Assembly (NCBI GenBank): GCA_016707885.1 | Contig: JADJGU010000007.1 | Location: 1 to 64,000 of the forward strand | Length of the DNA: 64,000 nt | From: Sphingomonadales bacterium | GTDB taxonomy: Bacteria; Pseudomonadota; Alphaproteobacteria; Sphingomonadales; Sphingomonadaceae | Direction of reading: 5' to 3' | Shown here: positions 10,406 through 17,768 of the stretch, piece after piece | Numbering within the stretch: the stretch's first letter is position 1 | Layout: the number at the start of each line of letters is the position of its first letter | The notes under the pieces: generated by a model | What the model was told of the DNA's origin: nothing | The model's database searches: none | What the model saw: only the letters and a program-made list of their open reading frames with translations | Program-made: the position numbers and the translations under genes

Positions 10406-10813
10406 TCATTCGACAGGTTGGTTCGTCCTGATAGCTGCGCCTGCAACCTGATCGGCATAATTTTGCCCGACAGTCGATGAACCGTTCAGCGCTCCCTCGG
10501 GTAAATTGCTCTGCGGCGATTCAGCCTGATTTGAGTTGGCGCTAGCACCCAAGGGGAGTGCGTCATTCATGGGCTGTCCGAAGGTTTCAAACTCGTCGGG
10601 TCCTTCCGCCGCTTCGTCTTGCGACGCATATTCGTCGCTTGCATCTTCGGGTGCCTCGGTCGGTGCCTGAGCAGTTTGGGGTTGCGGCGCAACCATGGCT
10701 GCTTCCGGAGCAACCGGTTTTTTTGTTTCAAAGCTGGTCTCGGACGGGACGATTAGCGCTGCAAATGCGGCAACGCACAGGACGGCGATTATGCTTTTCT
10801 GGATATTGTCCAT
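10406..10813 (-). CDS. Acidic Pro/Ala-rich protein with an N-terminal membrane anchor, unknown
   Basis: The protein has 135 residues from the MDNIQKS start at 10813 (an in-frame start four codons upstream is less likely). Residues about 7-25 (IIAVLCVAAFAALIVPS) form a signal anchor. The rest is low-complexity and acidic (APEDASDEYASQDEAAEGPDEFETF), so it is probably a disordered tail in the periplasm. The end, GQNYADQVAGAAIRTNQ, looks more ordered. I recognise no family. It converges on katG through a shared terminator. Confidence 0.5.
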   Translation of the reverse strand: MDNIQKSIIAVLCVAAFAALIVPSETSFETKKPVAPEAAMVAPQPQTAQAPTEAPEDASDEYASQDEAAEGPDEFETFGQPMNDALPLGASANSNQAESPQSNLPEGALNGSSTVGQNYADQVAGAAIRTNQPVE

Positions 10814-10891
10814 GACCAACCTCAAATTCGCGAAACGCAGCCGGATTTTTATAGCTTTATCGTTAAGAAACGATTGATTGGCGGCGGAACG

Positions 10892-10926
10892 AAAAAAAAG
10901 CCGCCAGTCAATTCACCGGCGGCTTT
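10892..10926 (-). terminator. Intrinsic terminator after the aceA-associated small gene
   Basis: The inverted arms AAAGCCGCC (10897-10905) and GGCGGCTTT (10918-10926) are followed, reading the minus strand, by an eight-T run. It lies 31 bases past the stop of the 53-residue gene. The plus-strand reading has no T run, so it acts on minus-strand transcripts. Confidence 0.75.
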
Positions 10927-10956
10927 AGGTGGTTTTTCCTCCCCAGGAAAACTCGT

Positions 10957-11118
10957 TCAGCCCAGTTTGGCGGCGCTCCCCAAGCGGTGGTAGAGGCGAG
11001 CGAATTTCTTCGACTCTTCGCCGTCTTCCACAGTTGGCAGATATTGCGCGAGCGCCTTGCGGATCAGCTTGAAGTCCTCTGTAGAAAGGACTGCGCGGGA
11101 ACGTGCAGGTTCGCTCAT
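10957..11118 (-). CDS. 53-residue basic protein downstream of isocitrate lyase
   Basis: A short gene with a good ribosome site (AAGGAG seven bases before the ATG at 11118) begins 24 bases after the aceA stop, on the same strand, and is closed by its own terminator. The product reads MSEPARSRAVLSTEDFKLI and continues RKALAQYLPTVEDGEES to a basic end SKKFARLYHRLGSAAKLG. It is soluble, probably helical, with no cysteine. I do not recognise the family. Its place in the aceA transcript suggests a role tied to glyoxylate-shunt growth, but that is inference. Confidence 0.65.
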   Translation of the reverse strand: MSEPARSRAVLSTEDFKLIRKALAQYLPTVEDGEESKKFARLYHRLGSAAKLG

Positions 11119-11142
11119 AGCTAACTCCTTCATGGCAGATAA

Positions 11143-12744
11143 TCAGGCTGCGTTGGCAAACTGGTTCATGGTGTTGTCCTTGCCGCCTGCCTTGAGGGCG
11201 GCTTCACCGGCGAAATATTCCTTATGATCATCGCCAATGTCGGAACCGGACATGTTCTGGTGCTTGACGCAGGCGATGCCCTGGCGGATTTCCTTGCGCT
11301 GGACGCCAGCAACATAACCAAGCATTCCCATCTCGCCGAAATAATCCTTGGCAAGGTTGTCGGTGCTGAGTGCTGCGGTGTGATAGGTCGGCAGGGTGAT
11401 CAGGTGGTGGAAGATGCCCGCCCGCTTTGCAGCATCGCGCTGGAAAGTCTGGATGCGGCGGTCGGCTTCGATACCCAGATCGGTTTCGTCATAGGATGCG
11501 CTCATCAGGTTCGCACGGTCATAGGCCGACACGTCCTTGCCTTCGGCGGTCCAGGCGTCGAACACCTGCTGGCGGAAATTGAGCGTCCAGTTGAAGCTAG
11601 GCGAGTTGTTGTAGGCGAGCTTCGCATTGGGAACGACTTCGCGGATACGGTCGACCATACCGGCAATCTGTTCGATGTGCGGCTTTTCGGTTTCTATCCA
11701 GATAAGGTCGGCGCCATTCTGCAGCGAGGTGATGCAATCGAGCACGCAGCGGTCTTCACCGGTTCCCGAACGGAACTGGAAAAGGTTCGAAGGCAGGCGC
11801 TTCGGCTTCAGCAGTTTGCCGTTGCGGTTGAGGATGACATCGCCATTCTGCGCGGTTGCCGGGTCGATTTCTTCGCAATCGAGGAAGCTGTTGTACAGAT
11901 CGCCCAGATCACCCGGTTCCTTCGACACCGCAATCTGCTTGGTCAGACCAGCGCCGAGCGAGTCGGTGCGCGCAACGATGATGCCATCGGGAACGCCGAG
12001 TTCGAGGAAGGCATAGCGGCAGGCGCGAATTTTCTGCAGGAAATCCTCGTGCGGAACGGTGACCTTGCCGTCCTGGTGGCCGCATTGCTTTTCGTCCGAA
12101 ACCTGGTTTTCGATCTGCAGGGCACAGGCGCCAGCTTCGATCATCTTCTTGGCGAGGAGATAGGTCGCCTCGGCATTGCCAAAGCCTGCGTCGATGTCGG
12201 CGATAATCGGAACGACATGGGTTTCGTAATTCTCGATCTTGTTCAGCAGTTCGGTTTCGGCAGCGCCATTGCCGGTTTCGCGGGCCTTGTCGAGGTCGCG
12301 GAAGAGCAGGTTGAGTTCGCGGCTGTCGGCCTGACGCAGGAAGGTGTAGAGTTCTTCGATCAGCGCGGGAACGCTGGTCTTTTCGTGCATCGACTGGTCG
12401 GGCAGGGGGCCGAACTCGCTGCGCAGGGCGGCGATCATCCAGCCGGAAAGATAGAGGTAACGTTTCTTGGTGGTGCCAAAATGCTTCTTGACCGAAATCA
12501 TCTTCTGCTGCGCGATGAAGCCGTGCCAGCAGCCCAATGACTGGGTGTAGTTGGCAGGGTCGGCATCATAGGCGGCCATGTCTTCGCGCATGATTTTCGC
12601 GGTGTAGCGGGCGATGTCGAGACCGGTCTGGAAACGGTTTTGCAGGCGCATGCGGGCGACGGATTCGGGGCTGATCGAGTCCCAGGTTCCGTTTTGCGAA
12701 CCAATGAGTTGGCCAGCTGCCTTGATTTCTTCCTGATAGGTCAT
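11143..12744 (-). CDS. aceA: Isocitrate lyase (long form)
   Basis: The 533-residue protein is the long-form lyase found in Pseudomonas and many alphaproteobacteria. The active-site loop reads SDEKQCGHQDGKVTVP (KQCGH in place of the commoner KKCGH). It also has PIIADIDAGFGNAEATY, IVARTDSLGAGLT and the C-terminal NMSGSDIGDDHKEYFAGEAA. The enzyme splits isocitrate to glyoxylate and succinate, allowing growth on acetate or fatty acids. It is divergent from the ScfR-like regulator across 154 bases holding three TGACAAAT copies, and is followed by the 53-residue gene. Confidence 0.96.
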   Translation of the reverse strand: MTYQEEIKAAGQLIGSQNGTWDSISPESVARMRLQNRFQTGLDIARYTAKIMREDMAAYDADPANYTQSLGCWHGFIAQQKMISVKKHFGTTKKRYLYLSGWMIAALRSEFGPLPDQSMHEKTSVPALIEELYTFLRQADSRELNLLFRDLDKARETGNGAAETELLNKIENYETHVVPIIADIDAGFGNAEATYLLAKKMIEAGACALQIENQVSDEKQCGHQDGKVTVPHEDFLQKIRACRYAFLELGVPDGIIVARTDSLGAGLTKQIAVSKEPGDLGDLYNSFLDCEEIDPATAQNGDVILNRNGKLLKPKRLPSNLFQFRSGTGEDRCVLDCITSLQNGADLIWIETEKPHIEQIAGMVDRIREVVPNAKLAYNNSPSFNWTLNFRQQVFDAWTAEGKDVSAYDRANLMSASYDETDLGIEADRRIQTFQRDAAKRAGIFHHLITLPTYHTAALSTDNLAKDYFGEMGMLGYVAGVQRKEIRQGIACVKHQNMSGSDIGDDHKEYFAGEAALKAGGKDNTMNQFANAA

Positions 12745-12898
12745 TGTGACAAATCCTTGTTTGGGAGGTCTGATATGGAGACGTCTTACCTATGTAGGCG
12801 TCCTTCCTGTGAGTCAGATTTGTCAAAAATGTTGTGTGTGCGTCGCACAAAATAGCTCACTACTTGTAATATTGTAAAGAACATGACAAATTGTACTC
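12745..12898. promoter_or_regulatory. Divergent aceA / ScfR-like control region with three TGACAAAT copies
   Basis: The 8-mer TGACAAAT occurs at 12747-12754 and 12884-12891, and as ATTTGTCA at 12818-12825. The outer two sit directly before the two divergent start codons. The middle copy contains a TTGACA that could be the aceA -35 box. A perfect 13-base palindrome, TGTGCGTCGCACA, lies at 12837-12849. Three copies of an 8-mer in 145 bases are far more than chance. The divergent RamB/ScfR-type regulator is the obvious candidate to bind them; that assignment is inference. Confidence 0.6.
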
Positions 12899-14041
12899 AT
12901 GACCGAGCAGAAACTTTTCGCAGGCCATGCCGTGCGCCGCATCCGTCGCGCCAATGGCCTGACGCAAACCGCGATGGCGGAGGCGCTGGCGGTTTCGCCG
13001 AGCTACCTCAACCTGATCGAGCGCAACCAGCGCCCGTTGACCGCTGCGATCCTGTTGCGATTGGCCGAGCGCTTCGATTTCGATGCGCGCAGCCTGACCG
13101 GCGCAACCCCCGGCGGCGGGGTGGAGGCGCTCCGCCGCCGCCTTGCCGACCCGCTGTTCGCCGACCTCAACCTCGATAAGTTGCAACTGGAGGACTGGAT
13201 CGCCGCCGCCCCCGACGCCGCCGAAGCTTTTGCCCGCGCCTTTGACCGGCTATCGGGCGCAGGCCCCGCGCAGGAAGCCGATGCCATCGCCGCCGTTCGC
13301 GCCGAAATCGAACGCTGGCGCAACCATTTTGCCGATCTCGACGCACAGGCAGAGGCGCTTGCGGACGAGCTGCGCCTTGCCAATGCCGACCTTTACGGCG
13401 CGATTGCCGAGCGCCTCCGCGTCAAGCACCAGCTCTCCATCCGCATCCTGCCCGTCGATGTGCTGCCTGACAGGCTCAAGCGGCTTGATCTGCACGCGCG
13501 GCAGCTTCAGCTTTCCGAACTGCTCGATACCGCCAGCCGCACCTTTGCCGCAGCAGCCGAGCTTGCCACGCTGGAGGCGCGGGCCGAGATTGACGGCCTT
13601 GTCAAAGGCGCGAACTTTGCCGAACGCGCGAGCGAGCGTTTCTATCGCCGCCATCTTATCAGCTATTTCGCCGCCGCGTTGATGATGCCCTATGCCCGTT
13701 TCCTGCGCGCGTGCGAGGGAACCGGCTATGACATAGAGTTGCTGCAGCGGCGCTTTGGCGCGGGCTTTGAACAGGTCGCGCACCGGCTGACGACGCTGCA
13801 GCGCGTGGGCGCACGCGGCCTGCCATTCTTCATGCTGCGCATCGACCGGGCCGGGCAATCGAGCAAACGCTATGCCGGGGCCAGCGCTTCGCCGCTGGTG
13901 GAAAGCGACGCGCGCTGCCCCTTATGGCGGCTGCACACCGCGTTCGACCGCCCCGGCCATCTGGTGAAGGATCTGGTCGAGCTGGAAGATGGCAGCCGCT
14001 GGTTCACCTTCGCGCGCACCGTGCAACCGCAGGCGCTTTAG
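12899..14041 (+). CDS. ScfR/RamB-type XRE regulator, C-terminally truncated
   Basis: An N-terminal Cro/C1 helix-turn-helix (about residues 12-66: GLTQTAMAEALAVSPSYLNLIERNQRPLT in two parts) is followed by the IrrE-like domain with the degenerate peptidase stretch ASERFYRRHLISYFAAALMMPY and the DUF2083 start. The reading frame stops at 380 residues, while family members usually run to about 470 and end in a Cys-rich CRLC-type motif that is absent. The TAG stop lies inside the left arm of a 147-base inverted-repeat element. Family members sense acyl-CoA status and control acetate/propionate genes such as aceA, its divergent neighbour. Whether the shortened protein works is unknown. Confidence 0.82.
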   Translation: MTEQKLFAGHAVRRIRRANGLTQTAMAEALAVSPSYLNLIERNQRPLTAAILLRLAERFDFDARSLTGATPGGGVEALRRRLADPLFADLNLDKLQLEDWIAAAPDAAEAFARAFDRLSGAGPAQEADAIAAVRAEIERWRNHFADLDAQAEALADELRLANADLYGAIAERLRVKHQLSIRILPVDVLPDRLKRLDLHARQLQLSELLDTASRTFAAAAELATLEARAEIDGLVKGANFAERASERFYRRHLISYFAAALMMPYARFLRACEGTGYDIELLQRRFGAGFEQVAHRLTTLQRVGARGLPFFMLRIDRAGQSSKRYAGASASPLVESDARCPLWRLHTAFDRPGHLVKDLVELEDGSRWFTFARTVQPQAL

Positions 14042-14183
14042 GGGAGAGATACGAGCCTTACTGCTGAAAGCAGTTAGGCGCAGTTGAGAGGGGGAATGGT
14101 GGCGCAAACCTAACCGCCGCAGACCCTCTCCGCTGCGACTAAGGCCTGCTGCGCAGACCTAAGTCTCGCACCTCTCCCCTAAA
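14037..14183. mobile_element. 147-base inverted-repeat (MITE-like) element
   Basis: The left end TTTAGGGGAGAGATACGAG (14037-14055) matches the reverse complement of the right end (14165-14183) at 17 of 19 positions. The inside carries further pairing: CTTACTGCT/AGCAGTTAG near 14056-14077, and CGCAG..GAGAGGG with CCCTCTC..CTGCG at about 14079-14136. The whole unit could therefore fold into a long hairpin. It holds no gene. It ends the ScfR-like gene, supplying its stop codon. I see no clear target-site duplication, so transposition is inferred, not shown. Confidence 0.65.
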
Positions 14184-14262
14184 GGAGAGAGGGCTTTATC
14201 AATAGGCAAAAACTGCCTGCTCGAACCCAACACCTTGGTAACGTGGTGTGAGTCAAAACATT

Positions 14263-14340
14263 CGTCGCCCCGCACTTGATGCGGGGCTAGGCTATAAATT
14301 GCCCGAGAAAGCCCAGCCCCGTGTCGAGCACGGGGCGACG
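14263..14340. repeat. REP-pair (BIME-like) intergenic repeat
   Basis: The unit is bounded by CGTCGCCCCG (14263-14272) and its exact reverse complement CGGGGCGACG (14331-14340). It contains two inner hairpins, CCCCGCACTTGATGCGGGG (14268-14286) and CCCCGTGTCGAGCACGGGG (14317-14335). This is the shape of paired REP sequences seen in many proteobacteria. It lies between the MITE-like element and the superoxide dismutase gene. The remaining bases between 14042 and 14425 outside these two elements show no gene. Confidence 0.7.
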
Positions 14341-14425
14341 TCGTTGATGTATGTCCGGTCACGACAAGTTTTCGGTCGTTCAATTGAATTGATACGATCC
14401 ACAAAAGCGGTCATAACAAGATCGC

Positions 14426-15145
14426 ATGAAGGACGTAACCAGAAGAGGCGCTTTGGGCGTCGTAACTGCAGCGGTTGCCGCAACCACCGCACGGGCAGCG
14501 GACCCGGCAGCCGCGCCGGTGCCTGCAACTCCTGTCCCGGCCTTTGCCGGAAACCACAAGCCTGCCGCGCTCAAATTCGATCCCACAAAGCTCAATGGCC
14601 TGTCCGAAAAGCTGATCCGCTCACATTGGGAGAATAATTACCAAGGCTCGGTCAAGGCACTAAACATGATCGAGGGTCGGCTGGCCGCAGCGATGACGGA
14701 CAAGGATTTCCCGCCGGTTGTCTATGGCGGATTGAAGCGGGAGGAGCTGCACCGGACCGGTTCGGTCATCCTGCACGAACTTTATTTTGAGCAGCTCGGC
14801 GGCAATGGCCAGGCATTGGGCGCGATCCGCGACGCATTGGCCGTTAGTTATGGGTCTTTCGCAGCGTGGGAAGCCGAATTCCGGCGCACGGCATTGGCGC
14901 TCGCTGGCGGTTCGGGCTGGTGCATTCTTGCCCTAAACCATCACACCAACACGCTTCATAATTACTGGGCGTGGGATCACACCAATGGCCCGGCAAGCGG
15001 AACGCCGCTGATCGCGCTCGATATGTATGAGCATGCTTTCCATATGGACTATGGCACGGCGGCAGCGAAATATGTCGATGCCTTCATGCGCAACCTGGAT
15101 TGGGAAGTGGTTGACTCACGGTTTCAGGCTGCATCGCGCGGTTAG
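14426..15145 (+). CDS. Exported Fe/Mn superoxide dismutase with Tat-type leader
   Basis: The 239-residue protein opens with a twin-arginine-like leader, TRRGALGVVTAAVAATTARA, and an Ala/Pro-rich linker to about residue 50. The SOD domain follows: LSEKLIRSHWENNYQGSVK, HRTGSVILHELYFEQLGG, LAGGSGWCILALN, and LDMYEHAFHMDYG in place of the usual DVWEHAYYLDY. Four metal-ligand positions (two His, Asp, His) are recognisable. The enzyme converts superoxide to peroxide and oxygen. The leader places it in the periplasm, unlike ordinary cytoplasmic SodB. It is flanked upstream by repeat elements and is not in an operon with the ars genes. Confidence 0.85.
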   Translation: MKDVTRRGALGVVTAAVAATTARAADPAAAPVPATPVPAFAGNHKPAALKFDPTKLNGLSEKLIRSHWENNYQGSVKALNMIEGRLAAAMTDKDFPPVVYGGLKREELHRTGSVILHELYFEQLGGNGQALGAIRDALAVSYGSFAAWEAEFRRTALALAGGSGWCILALNHHTNTLHNYWAWDHTNGPASGTPLIALDMYEHAFHMDYGTAAAKYVDAFMRNLDWEVVDSRFQAASRG

Positions 15146-15302
15146 AAAGCCGCTTTCCTTGCCTAGGCTCACCGAAGGTCTGCTTTTGGTCTCTCGACTA
15201 TAAAACCCGCCTGTCCGCTCCCCCCAACAAAGCTGCGTTAGTGATTTTGGAAACACGCTTAGACAACACCACACCATATTTCCATAAATCTCGAAACATC
15301 GC

Positions 15303-15343
15303 TTGACTACCTTCCGTGATTCGATATTTCAACGAATATCGAA
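15303..15343 (+). promoter_or_regulatory. ars operon promoter and ArsR operator
   Basis: A TTGACT -35-like box (15303-15308) precedes the perfect inverted repeat TTCGATAT (15320-15327) / ATATCGAA (15336-15343) with an 8-base gap. The repeat covers the place of the -10 box, 15 bases before the arsR start. Position and shape fit an ArsR repressor site released by arsenite. Confidence 0.75.
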
Positions 15344-15357
15344 ATGAAGGAGTCGCC

Positions 15358-15711
15358 ATGGACGCCGACACTATTATCCGGGCCCTTGGGGCCTTGGCGC
15401 AGGAGCATCGCCTGGCTGCGTTTCGCTTGCTGGTGCAGGCGGGGGCTGCGGGGCTGCCTGCCGGGGTGCTGGCGGAGCGGTTGGCCGTTCCGAACAGTTC
15501 GCTCTCCTTCCATCTTGCCCAGTTGAGCCATGCCGGTTTGATCCGGCAGGAGCGGCAGGGGCGTTCGCTGATTTACTCGGCCGATTATGCCGCGATGAAC
15601 GGGCTGATCGGTTACCTCATGGAAAATTGCTGCGCGGGTGCGGTTTGCGGTTCGGACGATGCCTCGTCTGGCTGCGCACCTGCCATATCCGATGAAAGGA
15701 AAAGTGCATGA
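15358..15711 (+). CDS. arsR: ArsR-family arsenical repressor
   Basis: The 117-residue winged-helix regulator contains LGALAQEHRLAAFRLLVQAG, the recognition segment LAVPNSSLSFHLAQLSHAGLI and the wing RQGRSLIYSADYAAMN. A cysteine cluster, ENCCAGAVC with a later SSGCAP, lies near the C-terminus and could bind arsenite in place of the ELCVCDL motif of classical ArsR. The start at 15358 has a GAAGGAG ribosome site; an earlier in-frame ATG at 15316 falls inside the operator and is rejected. The stop overlaps arsI (ATGA). Confidence 0.9.
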   Translation: MDADTIIRALGALAQEHRLAAFRLLVQAGAAGLPAGVLAERLAVPNSSLSFHLAQLSHAGLIRQERQGRSLIYSADYAAMNGLIGYLMENCCAGAVCGSDDASSGCAPAISDERKSA

Positions 15712-16196
15712 AACGCTTTCACGTCCATGTCGGGGTCGAAAAACTCGACGCCTCGATCGCTTTCTATTCGGGCCTGTTCGGGCAGGAGCCTTCGGTGGTG
15801 AAACCCGATTACGCCAAATGGATGCTGGAGGATCCGCGCATCAATTTTGCCATTTCGCAGAAATGCGGCGCGGTAAAGGGTGTCGAGCATCTGGGCATTC
15901 AGGTCGAGGATCAGGGCGAACTCGCCGAGGTTTATGGCCGCCTGAAAGCCGCCGACCGCCCGGTGCTGGAGGAAGGCGCGACCACCTGTTGCTATGCGCA
16001 ATCGGAAAAAAGCTGGATCGCCGACCCCGATGGCGTGGTGTGGGAAGCCTTTCTGACCAATGGGGAAGCAACCGTTTATGGCGGCAACCCCGAATTGCAA
16101 CAGCTGGTTTCGGCCAACGCCGCGGCCAACGCCTGTTGCGCGCCGGCGCAAGCAGCGCCAGCGCCTGCCACCACCAACACTGGCTGCTGCGGCTGA
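15708..16196 (+). CDS. arsI: ArsI C-As lyase (VOC-fold dioxygenase)
   Basis: The 162-residue vicinal-oxygen-chelate protein has the ArsI metal triad positions His5 (MKRFHVHVGV), His61 (GVEHLGIQ) and Glu113 (VWEAFL), plus the substrate-binding vicinal cysteines Cys94-Cys95 (TTCCYAQSEKSW). ArsI cleaves the carbon-arsenic bond of trivalent organoarsenicals such as methylarsenite. The C-terminal tail has two further Cys pairs (NACCAP and GCCG), which may also bind the metalloid. It sits between arsR and arsC, so the operon handles both organic and inorganic arsenic. The related CadI name is sometimes used for this family. Confidence 0.88.
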   Translation: MKRFHVHVGVEKLDASIAFYSGLFGQEPSVVKPDYAKWMLEDPRINFAISQKCGAVKGVEHLGIQVEDQGELAEVYGRLKAADRPVLEEGATTCCYAQSEKSWIADPDGVVWEAFLTNGEATVYGGNPELQQLVSANAAANACCAPAQAAPAPATTNTGCCG

Positions 16197-16204
16197 GATA
16201 TTCC

Positions 16205-16708
16205 ATGCCAGAGATACGCAATGTGCTGGTGCTGTGCACCGGCAACAGCGCCCGTTCGATATTGGGGGAGGCATTGTTCAACCTCCACGGGGAAGGGCGT
16301 GTGCGCGGCTTTAGCGCGGGGAGCAAGCCCAAGGGCGTGCCGCACCCCGGTGCGCTCCGGCTGCTGGCGCGGCGCGGGATCGATACGTCCACCTTCCGCT
16401 CGAAAAGCTGGGATGAATTCGGCGCACCCGATGCGCCGCAAATCGACCTTGCCATCACCGTGTGCGGCAATGCCGCTGGCGAGATTTGCCCGGTCTTCAT
16501 CGGCAGCCCGCTAAAGGCGCATTGGGGCCTTCCCGATCCCGCCGATGTGCGCGGCAGCGAAGCTGAAATCGATGCGGCATTCGAGGAGACCTGGCGCTTG
16601 CTGGAGATGCGGGTGAAGGCCTTCTTCGCGCTCGATCTGGCGGCGATGGACAAGGCGCAGGCGCAGATGGCGCTGGCAGAAATTGGCAGGATGGAAGGGG
16701 CAGCCTGA
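16205..16708 (+). CDS. arsC: Arsenate reductase, low-molecular-weight phosphatase type
   Basis: The 167-residue protein carries the P-loop CTGNSARS (Cys11 to Arg17) at the N-terminus and the GLPDPADV aspartate loop, as in LMW protein-tyrosine-phosphatase arsenate reductases. It reduces arsenate to arsenite, the substrate of the next gene. The ATG at 16205 follows arsI by 8 bases; the same frame is open far upstream across arsI, but that part is shadow. The order arsR-arsI-arsC-acr3 supports the call. Confidence 0.9.
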   Translation: MPEIRNVLVLCTGNSARSILGEALFNLHGEGRVRGFSAGSKPKGVPHPGALRLLARRGIDTSTFRSKSWDEFGAPDAPQIDLAITVCGNAAGEICPVFIGSPLKAHWGLPDPADVRGSEAEIDAAFEETWRLLEMRVKAFFALDLAAMDKAQAQMALAEIGRMEGAA

Positions 16709-16709
16709 T

Positions 16710-17768
16710 ATGGCGGAAGGCAATTTGAAGCGGCTGTCATTTCTCGACCGCTATCTGACGCTGTGGATTTTTCTGGCGATGGTGCTGGGCGTTGGTCTGG
16801 GTTCGACCTTTGCCGGATTGCCCGAGGCGATCAATGGCCTGTCCTGGGGATCGACCAATATCCCCATCGCCATCGGCCTGATCCTGATGATGTACCCGCC
16901 TCTCGCTCGTGTGCGCTACGAGGAGCTGCCGCGCGTGTTTGAGGATAAAAGGGTGCTGGCGATCTCGCTGGTGCAGAACTGGATTATCGGCCCGGTGCTG
17001 ATGTTCGCGCTTGCGGTGATATTCCTTTCCGACAAGCCTGAATATATGACCGGCCTAATCCTGATCGGGCTGGCGCGGTGCATCGCGATGGTGATCGTCT
17101 GGAACCAGCTGGCGAAGGGCGACAACCAATATGTCGCGGCGCTGGTGGCGTTCAATTCGATCTTCCAGATACTGTTTTTCAGCGTCTATGCTTGGATCTT
17201 CCTTGCCTTCCTGCCGCCGCTGTTCGGGCTGGAGGGGAGCGTCGTCAACGTCAGCTTCTGGACGATTGCAGAGGCGGTGCTGATCTATCTCGGTATACCC
17301 TTCCTCGCCGGTTTCCTGACGCGCAAGTGGCTGGCAAAGGCCAAAGGGGAGGAGTGGTATGAGCAGGTCTTCCTGCCCAAGATCGGCCCCATCACCCTCG
17401 TCGCATTGCTGTTCACGATTGTTGCGATGTTCAGCCTGAAGGGGAATGAGATACTGACCTTGCCGGGGGATACGATCCGCATCGCCATCCCGCTGACGAT
17501 CTATTTCGTGGTCCAGTTCACGATCAGCTTCTTCATGGGCAAGCTGATCGAGAGCGACTATCCGCGCACCACAGCGGTGGCGTTTACCGCGGCGGGCAAC
17601 AATTTCGAGCTGGCGATTGCGGTGGCCATCGCGGCCTTCGGGCTGGCCTCGCCGGTGGCTTTCGCTGCGGTGATCGGGCCGCTGGTCGAGGTGCCGGTGC
17701 TGATCCTGCTGGTCAACGTCGCCTTCTGGTTCGGACGACGCTGGTTTCCAGACAGCGTGCCCGCCTAA
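16710..17768 (+). CDS. acr3: Acr3-family arsenite efflux permease
   Basis: The 352-residue protein has ten predicted membrane helices. It begins LSFLDRYLTLWIFLAMVLGVG and carries the conserved IGLARCIAMVIVWNQLAKGD helix with the essential cysteine (Cys124), and later TAVAFTAAGNNFELAIAVAI. It expels arsenite across the inner membrane using the proton gradient. The start at 16710, one base after the arsC stop, is preferred over an in-frame ATG 27 bases earlier inside arsC. It ends 4 bases into the convergent manC. Confidence 0.93.
   Translation: MAEGNLKRLSFLDRYLTLWIFLAMVLGVGLGSTFAGLPEAINGLSWGSTNIPIAIGLILMMYPPLARVRYEELPRVFEDKRVLAISLVQNWIIGPVLMFALAVIFLSDKPEYMTGLILIGLARCIAMVIVWNQLAKGDNQYVAALVAFNSIFQILFFSVYAWIFLAFLPPLFGLEGSVVNVSFWTIAEAVLIYLGIPFLAGFLTRKWLAKAKGEEWYEQVFLPKIGPITLVALLFTIVAMFSLKGNEILTLPGDTIRIAIPLTIYFVVQFTISFFMGKLIESDYPRTTAVAFTAAGNNFELAIAVAIAAFGLASPVAFAAVIGPLVEVPVLILLVNVAFWFGRRWFPDSVPA

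Noticed and set aside
11224..12540. A 438-codon open frame on the plus strand opposite aceA
   Set aside because: It lies wholly inside a clear isocitrate lyase gene, has no recognisable domain, and is explained by codon bias leaving the antisense frame open.
15316..15357. Longer start for arsR at 15316
   Set aside because: It would place the ArsR operator inside the coding sequence; the ATG at 15358 has a good ribosome site.
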